From an uncultured Lachnospiraceae bacterium (GTDB lineage: Bacteria > Bacillota > Clostridia > Lachnospirales > Lachnospiraceae), in assembly GCA_910588285.1 (NCBI GenBank), contig CAJUQB010000064.1, forward strand, positions 1 through 27,097: a stretch of 27,097 nt of DNA. The letters run 5' to 3'. Positions 7,634-15,585 of the stretch are shown in pieces; within the stretch, counting starts at the first letter, position 1; every line of letters starts with the position of its first letter. Under the pieces are notes generated by a model. The model saw only the letters and a program-made list of their open reading frames with translations. It was not told the DNA's origin and made no database searches. A program made the position numbers and the translations under genes.

Positions 7634-8559
7634 TCAAGCCCTGCGGGCTGCATTGCATCAAGGTGCATCATCTTGGTGTGACCATTGGCCAGCAGGAAAT
7701 ATTAAGAGATATCAATCTGCATATTCATTGCGGCAGCCTCAATGCTGTGGTGGGACGCAATGGCGCCGGGAAATCCACCCTGATCCGGGCGATTTTGGGG
7801 GATCTGCCCCACAGCGGGCTGATTGAATTTAAGGATACCGAAAACGGCAGGCTTCAGAAGATGCGGATCGGCTATGTGCCCCAGTCCCTGAATATTGACA
7901 AACACACACCGGTGAGCGTATATGATATGATCGCCTGCTATCAGAGCAGGATCCCGGCCTTTTTGAAAAAAAGCCGCAGGGTGAGGGCGCAGATTCTGGA
8001 AGCGCTGAAAATCTTTGAGGCGGAGGAGCTGCTGGACCGTCAGGTGTGCAACCTGTCCGGCGGAGAACTGCAGCGGGTGCTGCTGTCCATGGCCATTATG
8101 GATGAACCGCATCTGCTGCTGCTGGATGAGCCGGTGTCCGGGATTGACCAGAAGGGCATGGGGATTTTCTACCGCACCATCTATCATCTGAAGGAGAATT
8201 ATGACCTGGCCATTGTGCTGATTTCCCATGATTTGGACTATGTGGCCCGCTATGCGGATAAGGTGATCCTTCTGGACGGCACCATTCAGAAGCAGGGCAC
8301 AGTGAAGGAGGTCTATGGCAGCCCGGAATTTGCAGCTGTATTCGGGGAGGATGCAGCCCGGGGCGGATCAAAGGACAGCGGGGCTTTTGGCAGCGGCGTG
8401 TCAAAGTGCAGCGGGGCTTTTGGCAGCAGCGGATCAAAGTGCAGCGGGGCTTTTGGCAGCAGCGGATCAAAGGACAGCGGGACTTTTGGCGGCAGCGGAT
8501 CAAAGGGCTGTGGGACGCCTGACTTGGAGCTAGAGAAGGGAGGCGCGGATTGTGAGTAA
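7621..8559 (+). CDS. znuC: Zinc ABC transporter ATP-binding protein (ZnuC-like) with Ser/Gly repeat tail
   Basis: ATPase subunit of the metal importer. Walker A GRNGAGKST is at 45-53, the signature LSGGE at 145-149 and Walker B LLLLDEP with Asp169-Glu170. ISHDLDYV carries the switch histidine. The start ATG overlaps the end of znuA by 13 nt and has AGGAGG at 7610-7615, so translation is coupled. The protein is about 60 residues longer than typical. After the ATPase fold (to about residue 248), the tail consists of 11-residue repeats of the type GSKCSGAFGSS, rich in Ser, Gly and Cys. Such a tail is not known to me in ZnuC proteins. Confidence 0.9.
   Translation: MRKIIKPCGLHCIKVHHLGVTIGQQEILRDINLHIHCGSLNAVVGRNGAGKSTLIRAILGDLPHSGLIEFKDTENGRLQKMRIGYVPQSLNIDKHTPVSVYDMIACYQSRIPAFLKKSRRVRAQILEALKIFEAEELLDRQVCNLSGGELQRVLLSMAIMDEPHLLLLDEPVSGIDQKGMGIFYRTIYHLKENYDLAIVLISHDLDYVARYADKVILLDGTIQKQGTVKEVYGSPEFAAVFGEDAARGGSKDSGAFGSGVSKCSGAFGSSGSKCSGAFGSSGSKDSGTFGGSGSKGCGTPDLELEKGGADCE
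8365..8520 (+). repeat. 33-bp in-frame tandem repeats encoding the ZnuC tail
   Basis: Four full 33-bp units (8365-8397, 8398-8430, 8431-8463, 8464-8496) and a partial fifth (8497-8520) are visible. Each encodes an 11-residue unit close to GSKCSGAFGSS. Units two and three are nearly identical in nucleotide sequence, which indicates recent expansion. The period is a multiple of three, so copy number can change without a frameshift. Confidence 0.9.
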
Positions 8560-9364
8560 TGGATGGGAGTGGCTGCAGTTTGATTTCATGCGGCTGGCCT
8601 TTCTGGCAGTTCTGCTGATTACCCCCCTGTTCGGACTTTTGGGAACTATGATTGTCAGCCGGAAAATGGCCTTTTTTTCCGATGCGCTGGGACATTCTGC
8701 TCTGACGGGAATTGCCATTGGCGTGGTATGCGGCATGGAGGATACCAGCCTGGCCATGGTTTTGTTTGCCATTGTATTTGCACTGCTTTTGAACCGCATC
8801 AGCAGTAAAAATGCTGCGGCTACCGATACCATAATCTCGGTATTTTCCTCCTGCAGCATTGCCGTGGGCCTGGCAATTCTGTCCCGGGGCGGCAATTTCA
8901 GCAAATATTCCAGCCTTCTGGTGGGAGATATCTTAAGCATCAGCCGCCGGGAGGTCGTTTATCTGGCCCTTATCCTGGGTGTAACCTTGATCTTCTGGGT
9001 CTGCTGCAGTAATTGGCTGGAGGCCTTAAGCCTGCACCGGGCCCTGGCCAGAAGCAAGCATATTCCAGTCAGAGCCATGGAATATATCTTTGCGGTTCTG
9101 GTGGCACTGATTGTCACCCTGTCCATCAAGTGGGTGGGGATTCTGATTATCAATGCCCTGCTGATTCTTCCGGCAGCCTCCTCCAGGAATATTTCCCAGA
9201 ATTTGCGGGAATATCATTTTTTCTCATTGGTATTTGCAGTATTTTCTGGTATACTGGGATTGATTCTATCTTACTATACGAATGTGGCGGCCGGTCCGAT
9301 GATTGTGATCCTGGCGTCCCTGATTTATTTTGCCACATATCTGTATGGAAAGAAAATTGCATGA
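8552..9364 (+). CDS. znuB: Zinc ABC transporter permease (ZnuB-like, ABC-3 family)
   Basis: Integral membrane subunit of the metal importer: 270 residues, with about seven or eight hydrophobic segments spread over the whole length. The family-typical region ALTGIAIGVVCG follows the first helices, and KWVGILIINALLILPAA is present in the C-terminal half. The GTG start at 8552 overlaps znuC by 8 nt and has AGGGAGG at 8536-8542. The last codons and stop lie inside the first unit of a 12-nt tandem repeat. Confidence 0.9.
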   Translation: MSNGWEWLQFDFMRLAFLAVLLITPLFGLLGTMIVSRKMAFFSDALGHSALTGIAIGVVCGMEDTSLAMVLFAIVFALLLNRISSKNAAATDTIISVFSSCSIAVGLAILSRGGNFSKYSSLLVGDILSISRREVVYLALILGVTLIFWVCCSNWLEALSLHRALARSKHIPVRAMEYIFAVLVALIVTLSIKWVGILIINALLILPAASSRNISQNLREYHFFSLVFAVFSGILGLILSYYTNVAAGPMIVILASLIYFATYLYGKKIA

Positions 9365-9404
9365 GATATTGCATAAGATATTGCATGAGATCCTGCAAAA
9401 GAAT
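9357..9404 (+). repeat. 12-nt tandem repeats at the 3' end of znuB
   Basis: Units at 9357-9368, 9369-9380 and 9381-9392 read TTGCATGAGATA with one or two changes. A degenerate fourth unit spans 9393-9404. The znuB stop codon (9362-9364) falls inside the first unit, so the later copies are untranslated. Confidence 0.75.
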
Positions 9405-9426
9405 ATAAATATGAAAGGAATCTGTT

Positions 9427-10194
9427 ATGAGTAATAAGAATGAAGCTTCAAAGGAAAAGGTGCTGGCAATTGCCGCGGGACATGAGATTACGGAGGCAGA
9501 GCTGAATAACCTGGTTGCCAATTATCCGCCGGAGCAGCAGATTTATCTGTCCAATCCCAAGGCAAAGGATGAGCTGCTGGATCAGCTGATCTCCTTCCAT
9601 CTGTTTGCGAAGATGGCCGAGGAGGAGAAGATTCGGGAGACGGAGGCCTATCAGACCATGATTGAAAAAATGCAGGTGGAGCTGGCCAGCCATATGGCAG
9701 CCACCAGCGTGGTGGAGCATATCACAGTATCCTTGGAGGAGGAGAAGGCATTTTATGAGGAGAACCGGGCGCAGTTTGTCCAGGGACCCAAGGTCAGCGC
9801 AAAGCATATTCTGGTGGATACCGAGGAGCTGGCCAGGAAGGCAGCAGAGGAGATCGCAGCCGGGAAGGCCTTTGAGGATGCGGCAAAGGAGTATTCTACC
9901 TGCCCCTCCAAGGACCGCGGCGGCGAGCTGGGCTATTTCACCACCGGCCAGATGGTTCCGGAGTTTGAGAAGGCAGCCTTTGAGGCAGAGATCGGCAAGG
10001 TAGTGGGGCCAATACAGACTCAGTTTGGCTATCATCTGATCCTGGTGGGGGATAAGAAGGAGCGGACAGAGGTTTCCTTTGAGCAGGTGCAGGAGCAGAT
10101 TCACAATCAGCTGATTCAGAGCCGCCAGCAGAAGGCCTACAGCGAAAAGGTAGAAGAGCTTGCCGGAAAATATGGGGTAGAGAAGAAAATATAA
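9427..10194 (+). CDS. Cytoplasmic parvulin-type peptidyl-prolyl isomerase
   Basis: PpiC/parvulin family prolyl isomerase of 255 residues. The N-terminal half is a helical SurA/PrsA-like chaperone segment (residues about 10-110). The parvulin core (about 123-213) has the characteristic SAKHILVDTEE, a GGELGYFTTGQMVPEFEKAAF stretch and GYHLILV. No signal peptide or lipobox is present, so unlike PrsA it should act in the cytoplasm. AAAGGAA lies upstream of the ATG. It follows the zinc operon with a 62-nt gap and no evident terminator. Confidence 0.9.
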   Translation: MSNKNEASKEKVLAIAAGHEITEAELNNLVANYPPEQQIYLSNPKAKDELLDQLISFHLFAKMAEEEKIRETEAYQTMIEKMQVELASHMAATSVVEHITVSLEEEKAFYEENRAQFVQGPKVSAKHILVDTEELARKAAEEIAAGKAFEDAAKEYSTCPSKDRGGELGYFTTGQMVPEFEKAAFEAEIGKVVGPIQTQFGYHLILVGDKKERTEVSFEQVQEQIHNQLIQSRQQKAYSEKVEELAGKYGVEKKI

Positions 10195-10266
10195 TCAAAA
10201 TATAATTAAAACATGATTAAAATTTAATTTGGATTTGATTTATGGACAGAGAAAGAAGGCATCAGT

Positions 10267-11397
10267 ATGAAAAACTCCGTGAGATACTTGAAGATATTTG
10301 CCAATCTCCTGGTGGCAGTTTTGGGGATTGTGGCTGTGTTGTATTTTGTCCCCAGGCTGATTATATTTTTTATGCCCTTTGTGGTGGGGTATTTGATTTC
10401 ATTGATTGCAAATCCCCTGGTGCGTTTCTTTGAGAAGCATTTGAAGATTGTGCGTAAGCACGGTTCGATTATTATCATTGTGGGCGTACTGGCGCTGGTC
10501 ATTCTCCTTCTGTACTTGGCAGTGATGAAGATTGGACAGGAGGCCATAAGCCTGGTTGGCAATCTTCCGGAGATTTATGAGAGCTTTGCAGCGGATTTTA
10601 CAGAGATCGGGGAAAATCTTTCAGGGGTGATCCAACGGCTCCCGGAGGATGTGCAGCGCAGTATTTCCGGCTTTACCAGCAATTTGTCCATGTATCTGGG
10701 CGGGCTGGTGCAGGCCGTCGGGGAGCCTACCTTTGAGGCGGCAGGGAATTTTGCCAGGAATGTGCCGGGCACCTTGATTGGCATTCTTATGGGGATTTTG
10801 TCTGCCTACTTTTTCACGGCAGAGCGGGATAAGCTTGTGGCCGGAATGAAAAAATATATGCCAAAGGGGATGCAGGGGAGCTTCAGCATGGTGATCCGGG
10901 ATTTCCGCCATGTAGTGGGCGGCTATTTTAAGGCGCAGCTGAAGATTATGGTGGTGGTTTACCTGATCCTTGTGGTTGGACTGTTGATTTTGCGGGTGGA
11001 TTATGTGATTCTGGTGGGGTTTTTGATTGCATTTCTTGATATGCTGCCTTTTTTTGGAACCGGGACTGTTCTGGGGCCCTGGGCTGTGATCAAGATTCTC
11101 TCTGGAGATTACCAGATGGCCATTGGGCTGATTGTGCTGTATGCAGTGACCCAGGTGGTGCGGCAGGTGATCCAGCCGAAGATTGTGGGGGATTCCATCG
11201 GAATGAATCCCCTGCTGACCTTATTGTTCATGTTTGTGGGGTATAAGTTTTACAGTGTAATTGGGATGATCGTTGCGGTTCCGGCAGGAATGATTCTGAT
11301 CAATCTGATCAAGGCAGGGCTTTTTGAGACGCAGATCCGCTGTCTGAAGGAATTGGTGGATGATTTCAATGCCTTCCGGAAAATGGACGACAAGTAA
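10267..11397 (+). CDS. AI-2E family transporter (YtvI-like membrane protein)
   Basis: A 376-residue multi-pass membrane protein with about eight hydrophobic segments in the AI-2E arrangement: a helical pair near the N-terminus (about 10-55), a third at 62-85, a long soluble region, then five helices from about 170. The C-terminal half has the family motif LDMLPFFGTGTVLGPW followed by GDYQMAIGL, and QPKIVGDSIGMNPL. The closest named relative I recall is the sporulation protein YtvI, but the substrate is unknown; other family members export autoinducer 2 or act as Na+/H+ antiporters. The preceding 72 nt are very A/T-rich. Confidence 0.85.
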   Translation: MKNSVRYLKIFANLLVAVLGIVAVLYFVPRLIIFFMPFVVGYLISLIANPLVRFFEKHLKIVRKHGSIIIIVGVLALVILLLYLAVMKIGQEAISLVGNLPEIYESFAADFTEIGENLSGVIQRLPEDVQRSISGFTSNLSMYLGGLVQAVGEPTFEAAGNFARNVPGTLIGILMGILSAYFFTAERDKLVAGMKKYMPKGMQGSFSMVIRDFRHVVGGYFKAQLKIMVVVYLILVVGLLILRVDYVILVGFLIAFLDMLPFFGTGTVLGPWAVIKILSGDYQMAIGLIVLYAVTQVVRQVIQPKIVGDSIGMNPLLTLLFMFVGYKFYSVIGMIVAVPAGMILINLIKAGLFETQIRCLKELVDDFNAFRKMDDK

Positions 11398-11436
11398 GGC
11401 AGCGAGTGACACGAAGCATGGAAGGAGGAGAAGGCT

Positions 11437-12399
11437 ATGGGACAGAGAAAATGTTCCGGTTATGCAGTTTATGTTGCAGATGCCTTTGCCAGGCAGATAT
11501 TTGGGGGAAACCAGGCAGGGGTTGTGATTCTGGGAGAAGCGCAGGAATTTCCCGAGGAGGCGCTGATGCGCAAAATAGCAGGAGAGATGAAGCATTCCGA
11601 GACAGCTTTTGTAAAAAGGCTGTCCAGGGATGCTTTTCGTGTGCGCTATTTTACGCCCCTGGAGGAGGTGGCGCTCTGCGGCCATGCCACCATCGGAGCC
11701 TTCGGCGTGCTGTATGAGGAGGGCATGATCCGGGACGGAAGGTATCGGCTGTATCCGGAAGCAGGCAGGGAGGGGCAGGAGCCTCTTGCAGTTGATGTGG
11801 AGCAGGGGAATGTGTGGATGGATATGGCGCCCCCCAGGACACTGCAGATCCTGGACCGGCAGCAGGCAGCGGAGCTGTATGAGGCATATGGGCTGGATGC
11901 AAGGGAGGCGGACCGCGCGGAGCTGCTTCCCGCTATTGTGAATACCGGTCTTTCGGATATTATACTGCCAACAGCAGGACAACGATCCCTGGAGGGTGCA
12001 GTCCAGGACTGCCGGAGGGTGACAGAGCTGTCCCGGCGGTATCAGGTGGTAGGCGTGCATATGTTCTGCCTGGGGGAAGGCCGGGTGACGGCCCATTGCC
12101 GCAACTTTGCCCCGGCGGTGGGCATTGATGAGGAATCTGCCACCGGTACGGCAAATGGGGCCTTAACCTGGTATTTATATCAGAACGGCCTGCTGCAGCC
12201 GGAAGGGGAGAATTTGTTTCTGCAGGGCGAGGCCATGGAAAAGCCATCCTATATCAAAAGCCGTCTCTCAATGACACAGCAGGGGCCGGTTGTCCGGATT
12301 GGCGGCCAGGCCCGGATTTTCCTGAAGGGGCAGATTTACGGAGAGGAGCCAAAGAAGGCGGAAATGATGACGGGAGATGAACAGGAGGGGAAGGTATGA
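11437..12399 (+). CDS. PhzF family isomerase/epimerase-like protein
   Basis: PhzF-fold proteins (diaminopimelate-epimerase-like) usually isomerise small acids; PhzF itself acts in phenazine synthesis. The 320-residue protein has the two-lobe pattern. The N-terminal lobe has GGNQAGVVIL, the likely catalytic Glu55 in HSETAFV and CGHATIGAFGVL. The C-terminal lobe has ESATGTANGALTWYL. A GGAGGAG ribosome binding site precedes the ATG. Its stop overlaps the start of the next gene as ATGA, which indicates translational coupling with the two downstream ATPase genes. No phenazine genes are present, so the substrate cannot be named. Confidence 0.85.
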   Translation: MGQRKCSGYAVYVADAFARQIFGGNQAGVVILGEAQEFPEEALMRKIAGEMKHSETAFVKRLSRDAFRVRYFTPLEEVALCGHATIGAFGVLYEEGMIRDGRYRLYPEAGREGQEPLAVDVEQGNVWMDMAPPRTLQILDRQQAAELYEAYGLDAREADRAELLPAIVNTGLSDIILPTAGQRSLEGAVQDCRRVTELSRRYQVVGVHMFCLGEGRVTAHCRNFAPAVGIDEESATGTANGALTWYLYQNGLLQPEGENLFLQGEAMEKPSYIKSRLSMTQQGPVVRIGGQARIFLKGQIYGEEPKKAEMMTGDEQEGKV

Positions 12400-13484
12400 C
12401 AGGAGGACAAACAGAACGCTCATCCGGATACCGGGGAAGAATCACAGAGCTTCTCTCATTGGATGCAACGCTGGCTCTGGCAGGCATGTGCAAGAATGCG
12501 GGAAAGACCACTGTGCTGAACCGGCTGTTGGCAGAGCTTGGGCAGGAGAGAAGAACTGTGGCCCTTACCAGCATTGGCCGGGATGGGGAAACAGAAGATG
12601 TGGCAACCGGGACCCATAAGCCCCGCATCTATGTGGAAGAAGGGACGATTTTTGCCACAGCCTCTGATTTGCTCTACAACTGTGATACCTCTACGGAGAT
12701 TCTGGCCATGAGCGGCGTCTCTACCCCCATGGGGGAGGTGGTGATATGCAGAGCCAGAAGCGGGGGCTTTCTGGATCTGGCCGGGCCCTCCATGAATCAG
12801 CAATTGGTGGAATTGTCGGAACAATTCAGACAGTTTGAGCCGGATAAGATCCTGGTGGATGGGGCAATCAGCCGGAAATCATTGTGCTCCCGGCGGGTGG
12901 CAGGGGAGGTGATCCTGTGCACCGGCGCTTCCTACCACCGGGATGTGGATGTAGTGGTGGCGGATACGGCCTATATTGCAGAGCTGCTGCAGCTGCCTGA
13001 GGCGGCAGAGGCGGCCTGGCGTGACTGCCTGCTTCTGGCCCGCCGGGAATTGGGGGAGGGAAATAAGATTCTTGTTTTGGGGGAGGATGGAGCCTGGCAT
13101 GTCCCTGGCCGGGGGGAGAAGCTGGTGGATGTGCTTCGGGATAAGCAGTATCAGAAATGCAGGTACTTCTGGCTGGAGGGTGCTGTGACAGATGCCATGC
13201 TGCGGCCTCTGCTGCTGTCGAATGTGCCTCTGGCAGAGCGGGTGTTTGTAGCGGAGGACAGCAGCAAGCTGCTGCTGGGGGAGGATACCTACCGCAAGCT
13301 GGGCCGCAGGGGCGGCAGTATCCGTGTGCTGTGGCAGATTTATCTGCGGGCCATTACGGTAAATCCTTTCTCGGCCTACGGCAACCATTTTGACGGGAAG
13401 GAGCTAAAGGAGAAGATGCAGGCAGCGGTGGACCTGCCGGTATTGGATGTGAAGGAGGAGAAGGATGATTTCATTGACCTATGA
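12396..13484 (+). CDS. P-loop protein, possible KamB-like aminomutase reactivase subunit
   Basis: A 362-residue soluble protein with a Walker A motif GMCKNAGKT at 30-38 near the N-terminus. The following stretch (VALTSIGRDGE) resembles other SIMIBI-type P-loop proteins. The middle contains ILVDGAISRKSLCS and a possible Walker-B-like hydrophobic run before it. It overlaps phzF by 4 nt and the MutS-like gene by 20 nt. Paired, coupled genes for a protein of this size and a MutS-like ATPase are known as kamB/kamC, the reactivase of adenosylcobalamin-dependent lysine 5,6-aminomutase in amino-acid-fermenting anaerobes. I assign it by that context and by recalled annotation, not by alignment. No aminomutase gene is in the window, so the partner enzyme may be elsewhere. 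Confidence 0.55.
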   Translation: MTGGQTERSSGYRGRITELLSLDATLALAGMCKNAGKTTVLNRLLAELGQERRTVALTSIGRDGETEDVATGTHKPRIYVEEGTIFATASDLLYNCDTSTEILAMSGVSTPMGEVVICRARSGGFLDLAGPSMNQQLVELSEQFRQFEPDKILVDGAISRKSLCSRRVAGEVILCTGASYHRDVDVVVADTAYIAELLQLPEAAEAAWRDCLLLARRELGEGNKILVLGEDGAWHVPGRGEKLVDVLRDKQYQKCRYFWLEGAVTDAMLRPLLLSNVPLAERVFVAEDSSKLLLGEDTYRKLGRRGGSIRVLWQIYLRAITVNPFSAYGNHFDGKELKEKMQAAVDLPVLDVKEEKDDFIDL

Positions 13485-14949
13485 GCAAAAAAAATCTTTG
13501 GGGTTTCAGTTTTTGCTGGATCAGATGTCTGCGGATTGTGTTTACGGCCAGGAACAGATCCGGCAGTGCCGCCCTTATACCCCCGGGGAATGGGAGTCCT
13601 TGCAGCAGGAGCTGGCACGGCTGGGAGCGCTGACGGAAAATTACGGGAAATGCCGGGGGTTCTGGGACCGGGTGGAGCGGATCCTGATGAACCTGAAGGA
13701 GATCCGTGGTTCCCTGAAACGGGCAAAGGATTCCGTACTGACAGATCTGGAGCTCTTTGAATGCAAGCAGTTCTTATTGCAGATGGAAAAAATGTGGCAG
13801 TTCTATCAGGAGGAGCAGGCGGTGGAGCTTCCCGGGATCTCCTGGAGAGATTGCCGGGGGGCATTAAATCTTCTGGATCCGGAGGGACGGCGGCTGCCGG
13901 GCTTTTATCTGGCAGATGCCTATGATGAGGAGCTGGCCAGGGTAAGGGAGGAGAAGAAGCGCCTGGAGGTGCTGCTGCGTCTTAAGCGGAGCGACAAGGA
14001 AAAAGCAGAGCTTCTGGGAAAGCGGCAGGCGTTGGTGGCCAGGGAGGAGCAGATTGCCCAGAATGTGCGCCGGCGGCTGACCAATGAGCTGCGGCCATAT
14101 CTGGAGGATATGGAGGAAAACTGCCGGATAGCCGGTGAGCTGGACTTTTTGCTGCAGAAGGCCAAGCTGGCCTTAGCATATGGCGGTATCTGCCCAAAGG
14201 TGGAGTGCAGGGGGGCTGCGTCAGAGGGCAGGGGACGCCTGAATCTTTTCGAGATGCAAAATCCCATGCTTCAGGAGAGCCTGAAGGAGCGGGGGAAGGA
14301 ATTTGCACCCATCAGCTTTTCCATGGAGGAGGGCTGTGCAGTGATTACCGGAGCCAATATGGGAGGGAAAAGCGTAGCCCTGCGGACCCTGGCTTTGCAG
14401 GTAGTGCTGGCGCAAAGCGGATTTTTCGTATATGCAGGGGAGGCGGAGCTTCCGATGTTTGACCACATCAGCCTGATCGCAGAGGAGTACCAGGCCATGG
14501 GGAGCGGTCTTTCCAGCTTCGGCGGGGAGATCATGGAACTGTCGGAGGCCTTGAACCGCCAAAAGGAAGGATTTTCCCTGATGATTTTTGACGAGCTGGC
14601 AAGGGGAACCAATCCGGATGAGGGAGCCGTGATTGTCCGGGCAGCAGTGCAGTATCTGAAAAAAAGGCGCTGCATGGCGATTTTTGCCACGCACTATGAC
14701 CATGTGGCAGAGTATGGCGATTATCATTATCAGGTGATGGGCCTTCGGAATGTGGATATGCAGAAGCTCCGCCAGGAGATTGCGTGCATTGGAGCCAGAA
14801 AGGGGATTGATGTGATCGCCCAGTATATGGATTATGGGATCTACCAGGTGCACGGGGCTGAGGAATGCCCCCGGGATGCCATTCATATCTGCGTGCTGCT
14901 GGGGCTGGAGCCGGAGCTGCTGAGGCTGATTGAGGAAGCGCAGGAGTAA
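13465..14949 (+). CDS. MutS-like ATPase, possible KamC-like aminomutase reactivase
   Basis: A 494-residue protein that keeps only the lever/clamp-like helices and the ABC-type ATPase domain of MutS. Walker A is GANMGGKS at 296-303, a conserved SSFGGEIMEL segment follows, Walker B is LMIFDEL with Asp376-Glu377, and ATHYDH is the switch-histidine region. The mismatch-recognition domain with its Phe-x-Glu motif is absent, and so is the Smr nuclease domain of MutS2, so it is neither MutS1 nor MutS2. GGAGGAGAAGG immediately precedes the ATG inside the end of the upstream gene. The pairing supports a KamC-type reactivase role; an unrelated DNA-structure role remains possible. Confidence 0.65.
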   Translation: MISLTYEQKKSLGFQFLLDQMSADCVYGQEQIRQCRPYTPGEWESLQQELARLGALTENYGKCRGFWDRVERILMNLKEIRGSLKRAKDSVLTDLELFECKQFLLQMEKMWQFYQEEQAVELPGISWRDCRGALNLLDPEGRRLPGFYLADAYDEELARVREEKKRLEVLLRLKRSDKEKAELLGKRQALVAREEQIAQNVRRRLTNELRPYLEDMEENCRIAGELDFLLQKAKLALAYGGICPKVECRGAASEGRGRLNLFEMQNPMLQESLKERGKEFAPISFSMEEGCAVITGANMGGKSVALRTLALQVVLAQSGFFVYAGEAELPMFDHISLIAEEYQAMGSGLSSFGGEIMELSEALNRQKEGFSLMIFDELARGTNPDEGAVIVRAAVQYLKKRRCMAIFATHYDHVAEYGDYHYQVMGLRNVDMQKLRQEIACIGARKGIDVIAQYMDYGIYQVHGAEECPRDAIHICVLLGLEPELLRLIEEAQE

Positions 14950-14954
14950 GTGCC

Positions 14955-15269
14955 GGAGCAGAATACCCCTGGCTGGCGGAGATTTATGGGGAGATGGATG
15001 ATTATCTGAATAAACCGGAGGGGGTGCTGAATATGTTCTCAGAGGCATTGCGGATTCTGGACCGGAATACGGTGCAGTATATGATTGAGGAACAGCTGGA
15101 TCAGATTATGGAACAGAGCGAGCGGATTGAAGAGCAGCAAAAACAGCTTGATAGTCAGAAGGAGCAGCTATCACAGAAGGATGAACAGCTGACACAAAAG
15201 GATGAGCAAATTGAAAATCAGTTAAGAGAGATTGCCCGTTTACAGAAGCTTTTGGGAGGGGGAGCGTGA
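14955..15269 (+). pseudogene. Truncated coiled-coil ORF, probable 3' remnant of a nuclease/transposase-type gene
   Basis: The open frame from about 14934 to 15269 encodes residues reading AEYPWLAEIYGEMDDYLNKP, then a segment with ILDRNTVQYMIEE, and ends in a Gln/Glu/Lys coiled coil with heptad-like QKEQLSQKDEQ repeats. The frame is closed by a stop at 14931, inside the MutS-like gene, so nothing longer can be encoded here. Similar C-terminal ends occur, as I recall, in Rpn/PD-(D/E)XK family 'transposase' proteins of Lachnospiraceae; the catalytic domain is missing. Translation could still start at ATG 14994 or, with a better ribosome binding site GGAGGGGG (15017-15024), at ATG 15033 to give a small coiled-coil protein of about 78 residues. 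Confidence 0.45.
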
Positions 15270-15303
15270 AAAGCCTGAATTATGCTCTTACACAATGACC
15301 TTG

Positions 15304-15348
15304 CGGCAGCCGCCAGGTGACGGCAGAAGGTCACTTGGCTTGCTGCCG
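15304..15348. other. Long imperfect hairpin in the spacer before the recombinase
   Basis: CGGCAGC (15304-15310) pairs with GCTGCCG (15342-15348), and CCAGGTGAC (15313-15321) pairs with GTCACTTGG (15330-15338) through one G-U pair. A small internal loop lies between the stems and an 8-nt apical loop closes it. No T-run follows. It could be a structured RNA 3' end or a leftover mobile-element end. Confidence 0.5.
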
Positions 15349-15371
15349 GCAGGAATAAACATCATATAGAT

Positions 15372-15417
15372 ATAACAAAAATGCAACACAATTCTCATTG
15401 TGTTGCATTTTTGTTAT
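15372..15417. repeat. Left recombination site candidate / bidirectional terminator (21-bp perfect palindrome)
   Basis: The arms 15372-15392 and 15397-15417 are perfectly complementary around the asymmetric 4-nt core TCTC. The outer parts are A/T-tracts, so on both strands the stem is followed by TTTTTGTTAT and should terminate transcription strongly. Bases 15385-15412 recur exactly, in inverted orientation, at 16178-16205 on the other side of the recombinase gene. The conserved arm that faces the recombinase (GTGTTGCATTTTT) is identical in the two sites. Confidence 0.85.
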
Positions 15418-15473
15418 TTACACACTATATATCGGACCTGTTTTGAAATACTTAACACCTGATTTTAAAATTT

Positions 15474-15504
15474 TTGAAAAAATTTTGGTTTGTGCTTATA
15501 TAAT
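15474..15504 (+). promoter_or_regulatory. Promoter of the recombinase gene, with small dyad in the leader
   Basis: TTGAAA at 15474-15479 and the TATATAAT run at 15497-15504 form a sigma-A-like promoter. The spacer is 17 nt to TATATA or 19 nt to TATAAT. The surrounding 15420-15510 region is strongly A/T-rich. A 5-bp dyad, CGAAC (15515-15519) with GTTCG (15527-15531), lies just downstream and could be an operator. The promoter is inside the putative invertible segment and points toward the recombinase and csrA. Confidence 0.55.
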
Positions 15505-15585
15505 GTATATTTATCGAACGTAAAAGGTTCGGACAAATGTTAGTACCAGGCAATGATAATCTACAAATGACAAAGGAGGTCTACT

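Noticed and set aside
8365..8520. Possible CRISPR array because of regular repeats
   Set aside because: The repeats are adjacent without spacers, in frame and translated. No CRISPR array is seen anywhere in the window.
8096..8695. 199-residue - strand ORF opposite the ZnuC tail repeats
   Set aside because: Its repetitive Cys/Arg/Pro sequence is only the complement of the 33-bp repeats. No ribosome binding site is evident.
13465..14949. Reading the MutS-like gene as a mismatch repair protein
   Set aside because: The mismatch-recognition and connector domains are absent, and no mutL lies nearby.
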